A DNA stretch of 47,611 nt from Candidatus Margulisiibacteriota bacterium (GTDB lineage Bacteria; Margulisbacteria; Riflemargulisbacteria; GWF2-35-9): the NCBI GenBank assembly GCA_028715625.1, contig JAQURL010000011.1:1-47611 (forward strand), given 5' to 3'. Position 1 is the first letter of the stretch; each line of letters starts with the position of its first letter. The notes under the pieces are model-generated. The model did no database searches, was not told the DNA's origin, and saw only the letters and a program-made list of their open reading frames with translations. This document shows positions 24,933 to 32,532 of this stretch, piece after piece. The position numbers and the translations under genes were made by a program.

Positions 24933-25841
24933 ATGTCGATTTTAGACTGGTTTGCCAAAAAGAACGATAATGTTGTCGTAGAGCGCGAAAAGCTTGATAT
25001 CCCCGGTAATTTATGGGTTAAATGTATCTCTTGCGGTGGCGTGTTATATAGTAAAGAACTGGAAGAAAACCTTAAAGTCTGCAATCACTGCGGGCACCAT
25101 TTTCGTCTCACCAGCAAAGAACGTTTGTTTATTACGGTGGATGCCGATTCTTTTGAAGAAATTAATCCCGGCATGGAGCCGGTAAACAGTCTTGGTTTTA
25201 CAGATACAATTTCCTATGATGATCGCATTAAACAGGCCAAAAAGAAGTCCGGTATGAAAGAAGCTGTTATAACCGGCACAGCTAAAATCGAAGGTTATGC
25301 TGTTGCCGTTGGCATTATGGATTTCAGTTATATGGGCGGCAGCATGGGTTCGGTTGTCGGTGAAAAAATAACCCGTCTTATAGAAACAGCAATTGAAAAA
25401 AACCTTCCGGTTATTATTTTTTCAGCATCCGGAGGCGCCAGAATGCAGGAAGGTATTTTATCCCTGATGCAGATGGCCAAGACCTCAGGAGCTCTTTATC
25501 GTCTGAAAGAAAAGGGTTTATTGTATATTTCCGTTATGACCGACCCGACGACCGGTGGTACGACAGCATCTTTTGCCATGCTTGGCGATTTGCATATAAC
25601 CGAGCCCAATGCCTTGATAGGTTTTGCCGGTCCCAGAGTTATAGAACAAACCATCAGACAAAAATTACCCAAAGGGTTCCAGCGCAGTGAATACTTGCTG
25701 GAGCATGGTATGATTGATTACATTTCCCCTAGAAAAGAGCTAAAGAAGTTATTAAAATCTTTATTGGAATTTACGCAGTACAACAAATTAATTGTTGCGG
25801 ATAAAAATGAGAGCAACGAAAAAGCGCAGGATGATGAATAG
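24933..25841 (+). CDS. accD: acetyl-CoA carboxylase carboxyltransferase subunit beta
   Basis: AccD with AccA moves the carboxyl group from biotin to acetyl-CoA, the first step of fatty acid synthesis. The N-terminal zinc ribbon is complete (Cys31, Cys34, Cys50, Cys53, in CISC and CNHC). The crotonase-like core includes [50 protein letters not shown] and [20 protein letters not shown]. Length of 302 residues is normal. It overlaps accA by 8 bases; the two subunits are needed in equal amounts, which fits coupling. The start is leaderless-looking. Confidence 0.97.
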   Translation: MSILDWFAKKNDNVVVEREKLDIPGNLWVKCISCGGVLYSKELEENLKVCNHCGHHFRLTSKERLFITVDADSFEEINPGMEPVNSLGFTDTISYDDRIKQAKKKSGMKEAVITGTAKIEGYAVAVGIMDFSYMGGSMGSVVGEKITRLIETAIEKNLPVIIFSASGGARMQEGILSLMQMAKTSGALYRLKEKGLLYISVMTDPTTGGTTASFAMLGDLHITEPNALIGFAGPRVIEQTIRQKLPKGFQRSEYLLEHGMIDYISPRKELKKLLKSLLEFTQYNKLIVADKNESNEKAQDDE

Positions 25842-26790
25842 AAACTATCTGGATTTTGAAAAACCTATTTTTGAACTGTATAACAAAATTGAGGAGCTGA
25901 AAAAATTGTCCGGCAGCAAAAAAAATATGGATGAAGATATAAAAAAGATAAAAGATAAGGCTGAACAGCTCAGGGACAAGATTTTTACCCATCTTGAGCC
26001 CTATCAGATTGTACAGATTGCACGTCATCCGGACAGGCCTCTCACCTCAGATTATCTGGAAAATGTTTTTACCGATTTTATAGAATTGCATGGTGACAGG
26101 CTTTATGGAGATGACAAAGCCCTGATTGGCGGATTTGCCAAACTGGATAACAGGCCGGTTATGGTTATCGGTCATCAAAAAGGTAAAGACACCAAACAAA
26201 ATATTTATAGAAATTTTGGCATGCCACATCCTGAAGGCTACAGAAAAGCCTTACGTTTGATGAAGCTTGCTGAAAAGTTTTCTTTGCCGGTTGTCGCTTT
26301 GGTCGACGTGCAGGGAGCATATCCTGGGCTGGGTAGTGAAGAAAGAGGCGTAGCCGAAGCTATCGCCAAAAATTTGCAGGAAATGATGGGGCTTAAGGTT
26401 CCGATAATAGTAATCATAACAGGTGAGGGTGGCAGTGGCGGAGCTCTTGGTGTGGCTATCGGCAACAAAGTAGCCATGCTAACATATTCGGTTTATTCGG
26501 TTATCAGCCCGGAAGGGTGTGCGGCAATACTCTGGAGAGACTCATCTATGGCTTCTGTAGCTGCTGAAAACCTTGGCATTACTGCTCCCAAACTTTTGGA
26601 AATAGGTGTAATAGACGAAATTATTGAAGAACCGCAAACAGGGGCGCATAGTGATCCGCAAAAAGTGTATAAAAAAGTCAAAGTTTTTTTGAAAAAAGAA
26701 CTAAAACGATACAGCCAGTATCCGCTTGATAAATTACTGGAAGAACGTTATCAAAAATTCAGAGTGCTGGGGAAATTTACTGAAGCTTAA
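25834..26790 (+). CDS. accA: acetyl-CoA carboxylase carboxyltransferase subunit alpha
   Basis: I start at the second ATG of ATGATG (25834), giving [20 protein letters not shown], the usual AccA beginning and 318 residues. An upstream in-frame start at 25792 would add a basic tail encoded inside accD. Core motifs are [56 protein letters not shown], the oxyanion region [15 protein letters not shown], and [15 protein letters not shown]. It forms the alpha2beta2 carboxyltransferase with AccD. Biotin carboxylase and carrier genes are not in the window. Confidence 0.97.
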   Translation: MNRNYLDFEKPIFELYNKIEELKKLSGSKKNMDEDIKKIKDKAEQLRDKIFTHLEPYQIVQIARHPDRPLTSDYLENVFTDFIELHGDRLYGDDKALIGGFAKLDNRPVMVIGHQKGKDTKQNIYRNFGMPHPEGYRKALRLMKLAEKFSLPVVALVDVQGAYPGLGSEERGVAEAIAKNLQEMMGLKVPIIVIITGEGGSGGALGVAIGNKVAMLTYSVYSVISPEGCAAILWRDSSMASVAAENLGITAPKLLEIGVIDEIIEEPQTGAHSDPQKVYKKVKVFLKKELKRYSQYPLDKLLEERYQKFRVLGKFTEA

Positions 26791-26815
26791 ATGCTCGTAT
26801 TTTTTATAATGATAC

Positions 26816-26964
26816 TCGACGCAAAATGGAATTGCAGCAAGGAGCCGTGGAGCGAGCTGCGGAGGTGTGCTTATGCACATTGAGAAAGCGAGCGACAAAG
26901 GCAACCCAGGCTATGCCGGAGGCTTCGCCGAGGCGAGCGCAGCCGCAAACCATTTTACTAAGAG
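26816..26964. repeat. interspersed repeat, copy A (149 bp)
   Basis: It starts TCGACGCAAAATGGAATTGC and ends CCGCAAACCATTTTACTAAG plus AG. The same start, end and core recur in copy B at 27393-27510. GCAAAATGG and CCATTTTAC are near-perfect terminal inverted repeats, extended inward by GCAGC/GCCGC. The core GGAGGTGTGC-TTAT-GCACATTGAG forms a small hairpin. Relative to B, copy A has about 33 extra bases (26909 onward) that match the module at 2609-2633. It lies between a TATAAT (26805-26810) and the body of the thioesterase gene. Confidence 0.8.
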
Positions 26965-27349
26965 TATAACTACTCGTGTACGTTATCAGGAAACAGACAA
27001 AGGCAATCGTGTTTATCACGCTCAGTATCTTGTCTGGCTGGACATGGCCAGGACAGAATATTTACGCTCCCATGGTATTGATTATGCCAGGTTTGAGGAA
27101 GAAGGATATTTCCTGGTTGTGAAAAAAGTTGAGGTTGATTATCACTTTCCGGCACAATTTGATGATCTTATTGATATTGTTATTAATAGAATAGAACGGC
27201 AAAAAATCAGGGTTGACTTTTATTATGATATCGTACATAATTCCTCAAAGAAGCTGCTGGCTTCTGCGTATACTCAGTTAGTATGTATAAATAAAAAGGG
27301 TAAGCCGATTAAAATTCCAGAAAAAATGATTTCGATTTTGAGTGATTGA
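26873..27349 (+). CDS. ybgC: acyl-CoA thioesterase, YbgC/4HBT family; start inside repeat A
   Basis: The hotdog-fold family signature RVRYQETDKGNRVYHAQYLV then WLDMARTEYLRSHGID is clear, with the catalytic Asp in ETDK. The domain normally begins within a few residues of the N-terminus. Here about 32 extra residues (MHIEKASDKGNPGYAGGFAE and on) precede it, and all but the last two or so come from repeat A. The only plausible start is ATG 26873, 7 bases after GGAGG, both inside the repeat; GTG 26867 is an alternative. YbgC-type enzymes hydrolyse acyl-CoA or acyl-ACP thioesters. It follows accA, so lipid metabolism is a sensible context. Confidence 0.88.
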   Translation: MHIEKASDKGNPGYAGGFAEASAAANHFTKSITTRVRYQETDKGNRVYHAQYLVWLDMARTEYLRSHGIDYARFEEEGYFLVVKKVEVDYHFPAQFDDLIDIVINRIERQKIRVDFYYDIVHNSSKKLLASAYTQLVCINKKGKPIKIPEKMISILSD

Positions 27350-27392
27350 TTTTATATTCTAGTAGAATAGTTTGCGGAGTTTATGAATGTGT

Positions 27393-27510
27393 TCGACGCA
27401 AAATGGAATTGCGGCGAGACGCCAAGGAGCGAGTCCCGGAGGTGTGCGAATTGCACATTGAGGAGGCGAGCGACGAAGGGCAACAAAGCCGCAGACCATT
27501 TTGCTAAGAG
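27393..27510. repeat. interspersed repeat, copy B (118 bp), ending at tRNA-Leu
   Basis: The ends are TCGACGCAAAATGG and CCATTTTGCTAAGAG. GCAAAATGG (27398-27406) and CCATTTTGC (27496-27504) are perfect 9-bp inverted repeats, extended by GCGGC/GCCGC, so the whole element can fold into one long hairpin. The internal hairpin TGTGC-gaatt-GCACA is the counterpart of TGTGC-ttat-GCACA in copy A. Its last base is directly before the first base of tRNA-Leu, so any tRNA promoter must lie upstream of, or within, the repeat. Confidence 0.8.
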
Positions 27511-27598
27511 GCCGAAGTGGCGGAATTGGTAGACGCGTTGGTCTCAAAAACCAATGGGCTTTTAGTCCATGCCGGTTCGATTCCGGCCTTCGGTACCA
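27511..27598 (+). tRNA. tRNA-Leu (anticodon CAA)
   Basis: This is an 88-nt type II tRNA. Acceptor GCCGAAG pairs with CTTCGGT (one G-U), discriminator A is followed by encoded CCA (27596-27598). The D arm is TGGCGGAATTGGTAGACGCG, the anticodon stem TTGGT/ACCAA has loop CTCAAAA (anticodon 27545-27547), a long variable arm TGGGCTTTTAGTCCA is present, and the T arm contains GGTTCGATTCC. It reads UUG codons. Confidence 0.96.
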
Positions 27599-27644
27599 GT
27601 CTTCGCTTCGCGACGAGCGAAGTGAGGAGCGTTAGCGAAGACTG
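27597..27644. repeat. hairpin repeat fused to the 3' end of tRNA-Leu
   Basis: CAGTCTTCGCT (27597-27607) and AGCGAAGACTG (27634-27644) are perfect 11-bp inverted repeats around a GC-rich loop containing GAGCGAAGTGAGGAGCG. The left arm begins with the last two bases of the tRNA CCA. There is no T-run, so it is not a standard terminator; it resembles the GCGAGCG-type repeat sequence of copies A and B. Confidence 0.7.
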
Positions 27645-27665
27645 TCGCGACGTAGCATTAGCCTG

Positions 27666-27693
27666 GGCGGACAAGTAGTTTTTAGTTGTCGCC
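27666..27693 (+). promoter_or_regulatory. stem-loop in the rho leader
   Basis: GGCGGACAA pairs with TTGTCGCC (one bulge) across GTAGTTTTTAG, 75 bases before the rho ATG. No T-run follows. A TAAAAT-like -10 lies closer to the gene. A regulatory role (rho is often autoregulated in its leader) is only a possibility. Confidence 0.25.
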
Positions 27694-27767
27694 AAGATAG
27701 GACTCGGCAAACCAGTTAAATAAGTGTTACTGAACCGAGAGATTTTAAAATTCTTTAGGAGGAATTT

Positions 27768-29159
27768 ATGGTAGAAAAAAAGTATTCAGGTAAAAGGGAG
27801 GATGATATGTCCGTCAAAGAAACAGCAACTGTACAGGTACCGGTTAATACGTCCGTTCCTACTGAAATGAAAGGACAAGCTGCTGCTCCGCGTACCAGTG
27901 ATAAAGATAAAATTGACCAGACGTTGAATATTGTTCATTTGCAACACCTGGAGCTTGATCAGCTTTATGCCAAAGCCGAAGAATTGGGTTTGGAGAATTA
28001 TCGCTTGTTTGCCAGAAATGACCTGATTTTCAAGATTCTGGAAGCGAACACTGCTAAAAACGGATTTATTTTTGCTGCTGGAATACTGGAAATTTTATCG
28101 GAAGGTTATGGTTTTTTAAGAATAAATAATTATTTACCCGGTGAAGATGATATCTATGTTTCGCAAACCCAGATTAAACGTTTTATGTTGAACACCGGCG
28201 ATTATGTCAGCGGACAGGTAAGACCTCCCAAAGAAGGCGAACGTTATTATAGCCTTGTCAGGGTTGAGGCAATAAATAATAAGGATCCTGAACTGGCCAG
28301 AAAAAGAACTTTATTTACCAATTTAATTCCTGTATATCCTTCCAAACTTTTAAGAATGGAAAATAAAGCCAGCAATATCACAGGTCGCATAATAGATATG
28401 GTTACACCTATAGGCAAAGGACAAAGAGGTCTTATAGTGTCGCCGCCTAAAGCCGGTAAGACAACTATATTAAAAGATATTGCCAACAGCATTACCATGA
28501 ATAATCCGGAAGTAATCATTAAGGTTCTTTTAGTGGACGAACGTCCTGAAGAAGTTACGGATATGGCCAGAAGTATTCAGGGTGAAGTTATCAGTTCCAC
28601 TTTTGACGAACCGCCCGAGAGGCACGTCAGGGTCGCGGAACTTGTTCTGGAAAGCGCCAGACGTCTTGTGGAATGTGGAGAAGATGTTGTCGTTCTTTTA
28701 GATAGTATTACCCGTTTGGCCAGAGCCTATAACCTGGTAGTGCCGCCCAGCGGACGTACTTTGTCTGGTGGTTTGGACCCAAGCTCGCTGCATAAACCTA
28801 AACGTTTTTTCGGGGGCGCCAGGCAGATTGAACACGGCGGCAGCCTGACAATCCTGGCAACAGCCCTGGTAGACACCGGTTCCAGAATGGATGATGTTAT
28901 TTATGAAGAATTCAAAGGTACAGGTAATATGGAATTGCATCTGGACAGGAAACTGGCCAACAGACGTATTTATCCGGCCATAGATGTGGTAGCTTCTGGT
29001 ACAAGAAAAGAAGAATTGCTGCTTTCCGAAGAAAATCTGAAAAAAATCTATATGTTGCGTAAAAATATCGATTCCGATAACGCGGTGGAAGAATTGATCA
29101 AACTTCTCAAACAGACAAAAAGTAATGAGGAGTTTTTGAACTCAGGGATTTTCAACTAG
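27768..29159 (+). CDS. rho: transcription termination factor Rho
   Basis: Rho is the hexameric RNA-dependent ATPase that ends transcription. ATG 27768 follows AGGAGG by 5 bases; a second ATG at 27807 (MSVKETATV) also has a good site, so two starts are possible. After a non-conserved N-terminus come the Rho N domain ([20 protein letters not shown]), the RNA-binding domain ([20 protein letters not shown]), the Walker [10 protein letters not shown] (residues 225-233), Walker [18 protein letters not shown], and the R-loop region [20 protein letters not shown]. Length is 463 residues, with no large insertion domain. Confidence 0.97.
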   Translation: MVEKKYSGKREDDMSVKETATVQVPVNTSVPTEMKGQAAAPRTSDKDKIDQTLNIVHLQHLELDQLYAKAEELGLENYRLFARNDLIFKILEANTAKNGFIFAAGILEILSEGYGFLRINNYLPGEDDIYVSQTQIKRFMLNTGDYVSGQVRPPKEGERYYSLVRVEAINNKDPELARKRTLFTNLIPVYPSKLLRMENKASNITGRIIDMVTPIGKGQRGLIVSPPKAGKTTILKDIANSITMNNPEVIIKVLLVDERPEEVTDMARSIQGEVISSTFDEPPERHVRVAELVLESARRLVECGEDVVVLLDSITRLARAYNLVVPPSGRTLSGGLDPSSLHKPKRFFGGARQIEHGGSLTILATALVDTGSRMDDVIYEEFKGTGNMELHLDRKLANRRIYPAIDVVASGTRKEELLLSEENLKKIYMLRKNIDSDNAVEELIKLLKQTKSNEEFLNSGIFN

Positions 29160-29164
29160 CTTTT

Positions 29165-29335
29165 TTAAATATTTTTCTTTTCTTTGAAATACTGACAATC
29201 CATGGTTGAAATCTTTTTTACTTCAATTGCTGGATATTGTTTGCATTTAAAGTTTAGTGCCTTGCAACCGTAAGGGAATTCTTTGTCCCAGGTTATATAG
29301 TAGAATTGACAATCAAGACATAGATTACGGGCCAT
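29165..29335 (-). CDS. small Cys-rich conserved protein, 56 aa
   Basis: Minus-strand ATG 29335 to stop at 29165 gives 56 residues. It begins MARNLCLDCQFYYITWDKEF and continues PYGCKALNFKCKQYP, ending near MDCQYFKEKKNI. Cys6, 9, 24, 31 and 47 suggest a small metal or disulphide knot. I recall similar uncharacterised proteins of 50-70 residues with the W-D-x-x-x-P-Y-G-C-K pattern in diverse bacteria. Its ATG lies 3 bases after the stop of the RsbW-like gene, so translation is probably coupled; it has no ribosome site of its own. Confidence 0.7.
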   Translation of the reverse strand: MARNLCLDCQFYYITWDKEFPYGCKALNFKCKQYPAIEVKKISTMDCQYFKEKKNI

Positions 29336-29338
29336 TAT

Positions 29339-29755
29339 TTACTTGATTTTTTTACTCATATACAAAACCGTATAATGGCCGGATGAAAAAATATAGGATA
29401 CATCGTCCATTATGGTTTTTATCAGATAGATTCCACGTCCGCCACGACCCCAATCCTTTTTTAACGTAATTCGTTCATAATATTCAGGATTGAATTCTTT
29501 ACCTCCATAATCTTTGATAATAATAATAAAGTCTTTATTCTTCACCATGAAATCAATATCTATATGCATTTTTTTATTATTCGAGGAACCATGCGCGATG
29601 GCGTTACTGATCCCCTCATTGAGGGCAAGCTCGACATTGACCAGGTCTTCGTCATTAAAGGAAATATTTTTACAGAAATCTTTGAGTATTTTTCTGATAT
29701 CCTTTATTAGCTTTAAATCGCAGGCAATTTGTATATGTAAATGTTGATCTTTCAT
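29339..29755 (-). CDS. RsbW-like anti-sigma/serine kinase ATPase
   Basis: The 138-residue protein is a GHKL-type ATPase of the RsbW/SpoIIAB group. N box is ELALNEGISNAIAHGS, the G1 region is IIKDYGGKEFNPEYY, and the G2 loop is WGRGGRGIYLIKTIMDDVSY. The family binds sigma factors or phosphorylates anti-anti-sigma (STAS) proteins. No sigma or STAS gene is nearby, so its target is elsewhere. It follows the degenerate kinase gene by 12 bases and probably receives a signal from it. The ATP motifs are intact by eye. Confidence 0.85.
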   Translation of the reverse strand: MKDQHLHIQIACDLKLIKDIRKILKDFCKNISFNDEDLVNVELALNEGISNAIAHGSSNNKKMHIDIDFMVKNKDFIIIIKDYGGKEFNPEYYERITLKKDWGRGGRGIYLIKTIMDDVSYIFSSGHYTVLYMSKKIK

Positions 29756-29767
29756 TATTTTCTCCGT

Positions 29768-31489
29768 TTATTCCACAGGCAGGTTCATATTATAAAAGGT
29801 CCCTTTATTATTTGATTCAATAGAAAATGTCCCGCCATGCGATTTGGCGATGTGGTTAACAAAGGCAAATTCCAGATTAAGGTCTTCCAGTTTCTGGTCG
29901 CTTTGCATGAATTTTTCCAATTGAACGCTTTTTTTGGTTAGTTCCAATAGTTCCATGCTATCAAATAAATAGTTGTAATGTATAATCTGAACAAGCAGAT
30001 TTTTTTCCTCTGTAAGAAGAGATGTTTTTATATCCACAGTTTTGAATAACAGATTGCCTCCGGCGATTTTGACAATAAAACTGAGTATGGTATTAATGGA
30101 TTGTTCCATTCTGTCCGGGTCCAGCATATTCTTTTCGATTTGTTTATCAAGTACCATATTCATTTTGAACTGGTTCTTGTTGAAAACTGCCCCCATAGAA
30201 TCTATAACTTTTTCCACTATATAGTTTATGTTACAGGGCTTTTTGGCAAGCCGCATGGGGCCTGATTCTATTTCAGTATAGAATATCAGTTTGTTCATCA
30301 GGTTAAAGACAAGATTTATATTGTTGGACAATTGTTCTTCAATCTCAGGTTCATTGGAAAATTTAAACAATTCTTTGGTTTTTTTGATACTTAGCAACGG
30401 TGTGTACATTTTTGTGGCCGTAAGGAACAATATCTCGGATTTTTCTCTCTCCTTTTGTTTGGTTTCAGTAATATTTCTGAAGGATATAATATATTTATCG
30501 ATATCTCCTTTATGATTGAATATCTCGGAAATTTTGCCAAGGAGCACAACACGTTCTGGCTTGAATAAGACCATATTTATGTTGGGATTGGATGGAGATT
30601 TTAGCAGTTCATTGATAAGTATATCTTTTTTTATAGGATTTAAAGAAAATAAATCTCTGGCCGCAGGATTTTCCATAATGATTTTTTGATTGGTGTCGGT
30701 AATTATTATTCCGTCGGAAATGTTATTAATAATGGAACTCAATCTTTCTGAAGCCACTTTTTCTTCTTCGATAATCGATATAATTTTCAGTTGATTGGCA
30801 ACAGCCATGGAAATGGTTTTGCCGACTTCCTGGTCGTACTCATCAAAGTCGTTCCGGTTACTTTTATTAATGATTTGAATGATGGCAGTTACTTTGTTAT
30901 CAACGGTAATAGGGATTTGCAGCAGATTATATGTAATGGAGATATCATCAGTAAAAATCAATTCACGTTCTTCCGGCAGAAAATAGTTTTTAGTTAAACC
31001 TTTATCCCAGCGCTCCAGATTTATATCAGCTCCTAAAGGTCTGGAGAAGAAACGCGGGAATTTTTTGCTTATTGACTGATAAATTGTTGCAATATGTCCA
31101 TTGTCCTGTTTGGTGATGATCTGGACAATTTCTACTCTAAATATCCTGAATGAATATTCCAGGGCAAGCTTCATTATCTCCTCAAATGAATAAATAGTAG
31201 GAATAGTAAGAAAGAATTTTATATATTGGTACATAAGAATATTTTTATCTTGCAGTTTATTAACGGTTAACTCTGTTTCCGCCGAAAGGATAGACAGTAC
31301 TTCATTGGTTTTTTCGCCCACGCGTGAAAATATGTTTTTGCCTTTTCCGGAAAAACGGGCCAGTGTGTTGCCGGTGATTATTTCGTTAAGGAATTTGACC
31401 AGGTTTCTGGAAGCAAGGATAAGAGAAAGCTGATAGAGAACAAAAACAAAAACTATGCCTGCAAAAATTAATATAGAGAGATTATGCAT
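29768..31489 (-). CDS. membrane sensor with GAF-PAS and degenerate histidine-kinase domain
   Basis: Residues 5-27 form one membrane segment (LSILIFAGIVFVFVLYQLSL). A coiled region, a GAF-like domain (about 95-245) and a PAS domain (about 255-340, SSIINNISDGIIITDTNQKI, FRNITETKQKERE) follow, then a kinase-like tail. The dimerisation helix reads EILFLTATKMYTPLLSIKKT, where active kinases have SHELRTPL; the phospho-accepting His is absent. The N box (RMEQSINTILSFIVKIAGG) lacks its key Asn, and no DxGxG box is visible, although a final SHGGTFSIESNNKGTFYNM remains. It is probably a non-catalytic sensor for the RsbW-like partner. Confidence 0.8.
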   Translation of the reverse strand: MHNLSILIFAGIVFVFVLYQLSLILASRNLVKFLNEIITGNTLARFSGKGKNIFSRVGEKTNEVLSILSAETELTVNKLQDKNILMYQYIKFFLTIPTIYSFEEIMKLALEYSFRIFRVEIVQIITKQDNGHIATIYQSISKKFPRFFSRPLGADINLERWDKGLTKNYFLPEERELIFTDDISITYNLLQIPITVDNKVTAIIQIINKSNRNDFDEYDQEVGKTISMAVANQLKIISIIEEEKVASERLSSIINNISDGIIITDTNQKIIMENPAARDLFSLNPIKKDILINELLKSPSNPNINMVLFKPERVVLLGKISEIFNHKGDIDKYIISFRNITETKQKEREKSEILFLTATKMYTPLLSIKKTKELFKFSNEPEIEEQLSNNINLVFNLMNKLIFYTEIESGPMRLAKKPCNINYIVEKVIDSMGAVFNKNQFKMNMVLDKQIEKNMLDPDRMEQSINTILSFIVKIAGGNLLFKTVDIKTSLLTEEKNLLVQIIHYNYLFDSMELLELTKKSVQLEKFMQSDQKLEDLNLEFAFVNHIAKSHGGTFSIESNNKGTFYNMNLPVE

Positions 31490-32081
31490 TGGGTTGTTTT
31501 ACCGTATATAAAAGTCTTACCCTCTTCATTTTTATTATATCAACTTTAAGTAGCTGTGAGAATAATTCTTTCATATTTATTTGTTTGTCTGCGGTATTTT
31601 TCACTTTCAGATATAACTGAGTTTGGTTCAGGCAGCCATATTTTATTATTTCCGGGATTTTTTCCAGCATGGGAATGGCTTTATTCAAAGATTTATTATT
31701 ATTAAATTGAACCATATACTCAATGGCGTATTTATGTTTGTTATACCACTTTGCCGGATATTTGGTAGAAACTATTTTTTTGATAATAATACCTCTGGGG
31801 CAAATAGTTTGTAGTTTTTCCGATATTATGTGGGCGGGAACATTTTTTTCAAGTGTGATATGGATTAGCTCATGCACTCCTTCCACACCTAACCCGAGTG
31901 GTTGAATAAAATTTATTTTCATATTCCTTTGAGTTTTCAGATTATAAGCCAGAGGCAAATCAGCAATACGTAGCAGTCTTTCCCAAAGGTTTATGTAATC
32001 GAGATGTCCCAGATAAAGCATGGAATCTGTTTTTTGATGAACAATTATGTAGTAAAACTCTTCTGAACCCTGTACGTTCAT
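31482..32081 (-). CDS. DUF2344 / TIGR03936-type radical-SAM-linked protein
   Basis: The 199-residue chain matches the DUF2344 pattern: YIIVHQKTDSMLYLGHLDYI, NLWERLLRIADLPLAYNLKT, MKINFIQPLGLGVEGVHELI and ICPRGIIIKKI. These proteins are usually encoded next to, or fused with, a B12-binding radical SAM protein and are of unknown function. Here no radical SAM gene is adjacent; the gene instead heads the operon with the degenerate kinase, which it overlaps by 8 bases. The ATG lies 9 bases from a -10 box and has no Shine-Dalgarno. Confidence 0.8.
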   Translation of the reverse strand: MNVQGSEEFYYIIVHQKTDSMLYLGHLDYINLWERLLRIADLPLAYNLKTQRNMKINFIQPLGLGVEGVHELIHITLEKNVPAHIISEKLQTICPRGIIIKKIVSTKYPAKWYNKHKYAIEYMVQFNNNKSLNKAIPMLEKIPEIIKYGCLNQTQLYLKVKNTADKQINMKELFSQLLKVDIIKMKRVRLLYTVKQPNA

Positions 32082-32090
32082 ATTCTATAT

Positions 32091-32119
32091 ATTCTAGTTA
32101 AGATTCGGGAATTGTCCAA
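32091..32119 (-). promoter_or_regulatory. promoter of the DUF2344-kinase operon, leaderless
   Basis: On the minus strand TTGGAC (32114-32119), exactly 17 bases, then TAGAAT (32091-32096). The ATG begins 9 bases further on (32081), about where transcription should start. Confidence 0.6.
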
Positions 32120-32149
32120 TAACTATCAAAAAGTAATGATAAAAAATAC

Positions 32150-32178
32150 TTGCGCTTTTTTTTTGCTTATATTATATT
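32150..32178 (+). promoter_or_regulatory. groESL promoter
   Basis: TTGCGC (32150-32155), a 17-base spacer and TATATT (32173-32178) lie directly upstream of the CIRCE element, which would then overlap the first transcribed bases. This is the usual arrangement for HrcA repression. Confidence 0.65.
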
Positions 32179-32186
32179 ATGTATGC

Positions 32187-32213
32187 TTAGCAGTCGGGCA
32201 CGTAGAGTGCTAA
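32187..32213 (+). promoter_or_regulatory. CIRCE operator (HrcA binding site)
   Basis: TTAGCAGTC - 9 bases - GAGTGCTAA. The consensus is TTAGCACTC-N9-GAGTGCTAA, so there is one mismatch in the left arm and none in the right. It lies 20 bases before groES and implies HrcA-controlled heat-shock repression. hrcA itself is not in the window. Confidence 0.93.
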
Positions 32214-32233
32214 TAAAAAAAGGAGGTAAGATT

Positions 32234-32515
32234 ATGTTGAAACCACTAGGTGACAAAGTTATAGTAAAACCTAGCAAAGGAGAAGAAAAAACGAAAAGTG
32301 GAATAGTGCTCCCTGATTCTGCTAAAGATAAGCCGAACGAGGGAGAAATAGTAGCAGCAGGTCCCGGTAAAAAGACCGATGACGGTAAGGTAATCCCTTT
32401 GGATGTTAAAAAGGGTGATGTTGTTGTATATACAAGTTATTCCGGAACAAAAATTAAAATTAATGATGAAGAGTATTTAATTATTTCGGAAAGCGATATT
32501 TTAGCGAAAAAATAA
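32234..32515 (+). CDS. groES: co-chaperonin GroES
   Basis: ATG 32234 follows AGGAGG; the frame is open upstream through the promoter and CIRCE, which cannot be coding. The 93 residues ([20 protein letters not shown]) include the mobile loop [20 protein letters not shown], the roof-loop [20 protein letters not shown], and the closing [13 protein letters not shown]. GroES caps GroEL to form the folding chamber. Operon with groEL, 17 bases apart, under CIRCE. Confidence 0.97.
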   Translation: MLKPLGDKVIVKPSKGEEKTKSGIVLPDSAKDKPNEGEIVAAGPGKKTDDGKVIPLDVKKGDVVVYTSYSGTKIKINDEEYLIISESDILAKK

Positions 32516-32532
32516 ATTAAGGAGGTTAAAAT

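Noticed and set aside
27597-27644. Intrinsic terminator after tRNA-Leu
   Set aside because: The hairpin has no T-run and its arm starts inside the tRNA CCA; called a repeat instead.
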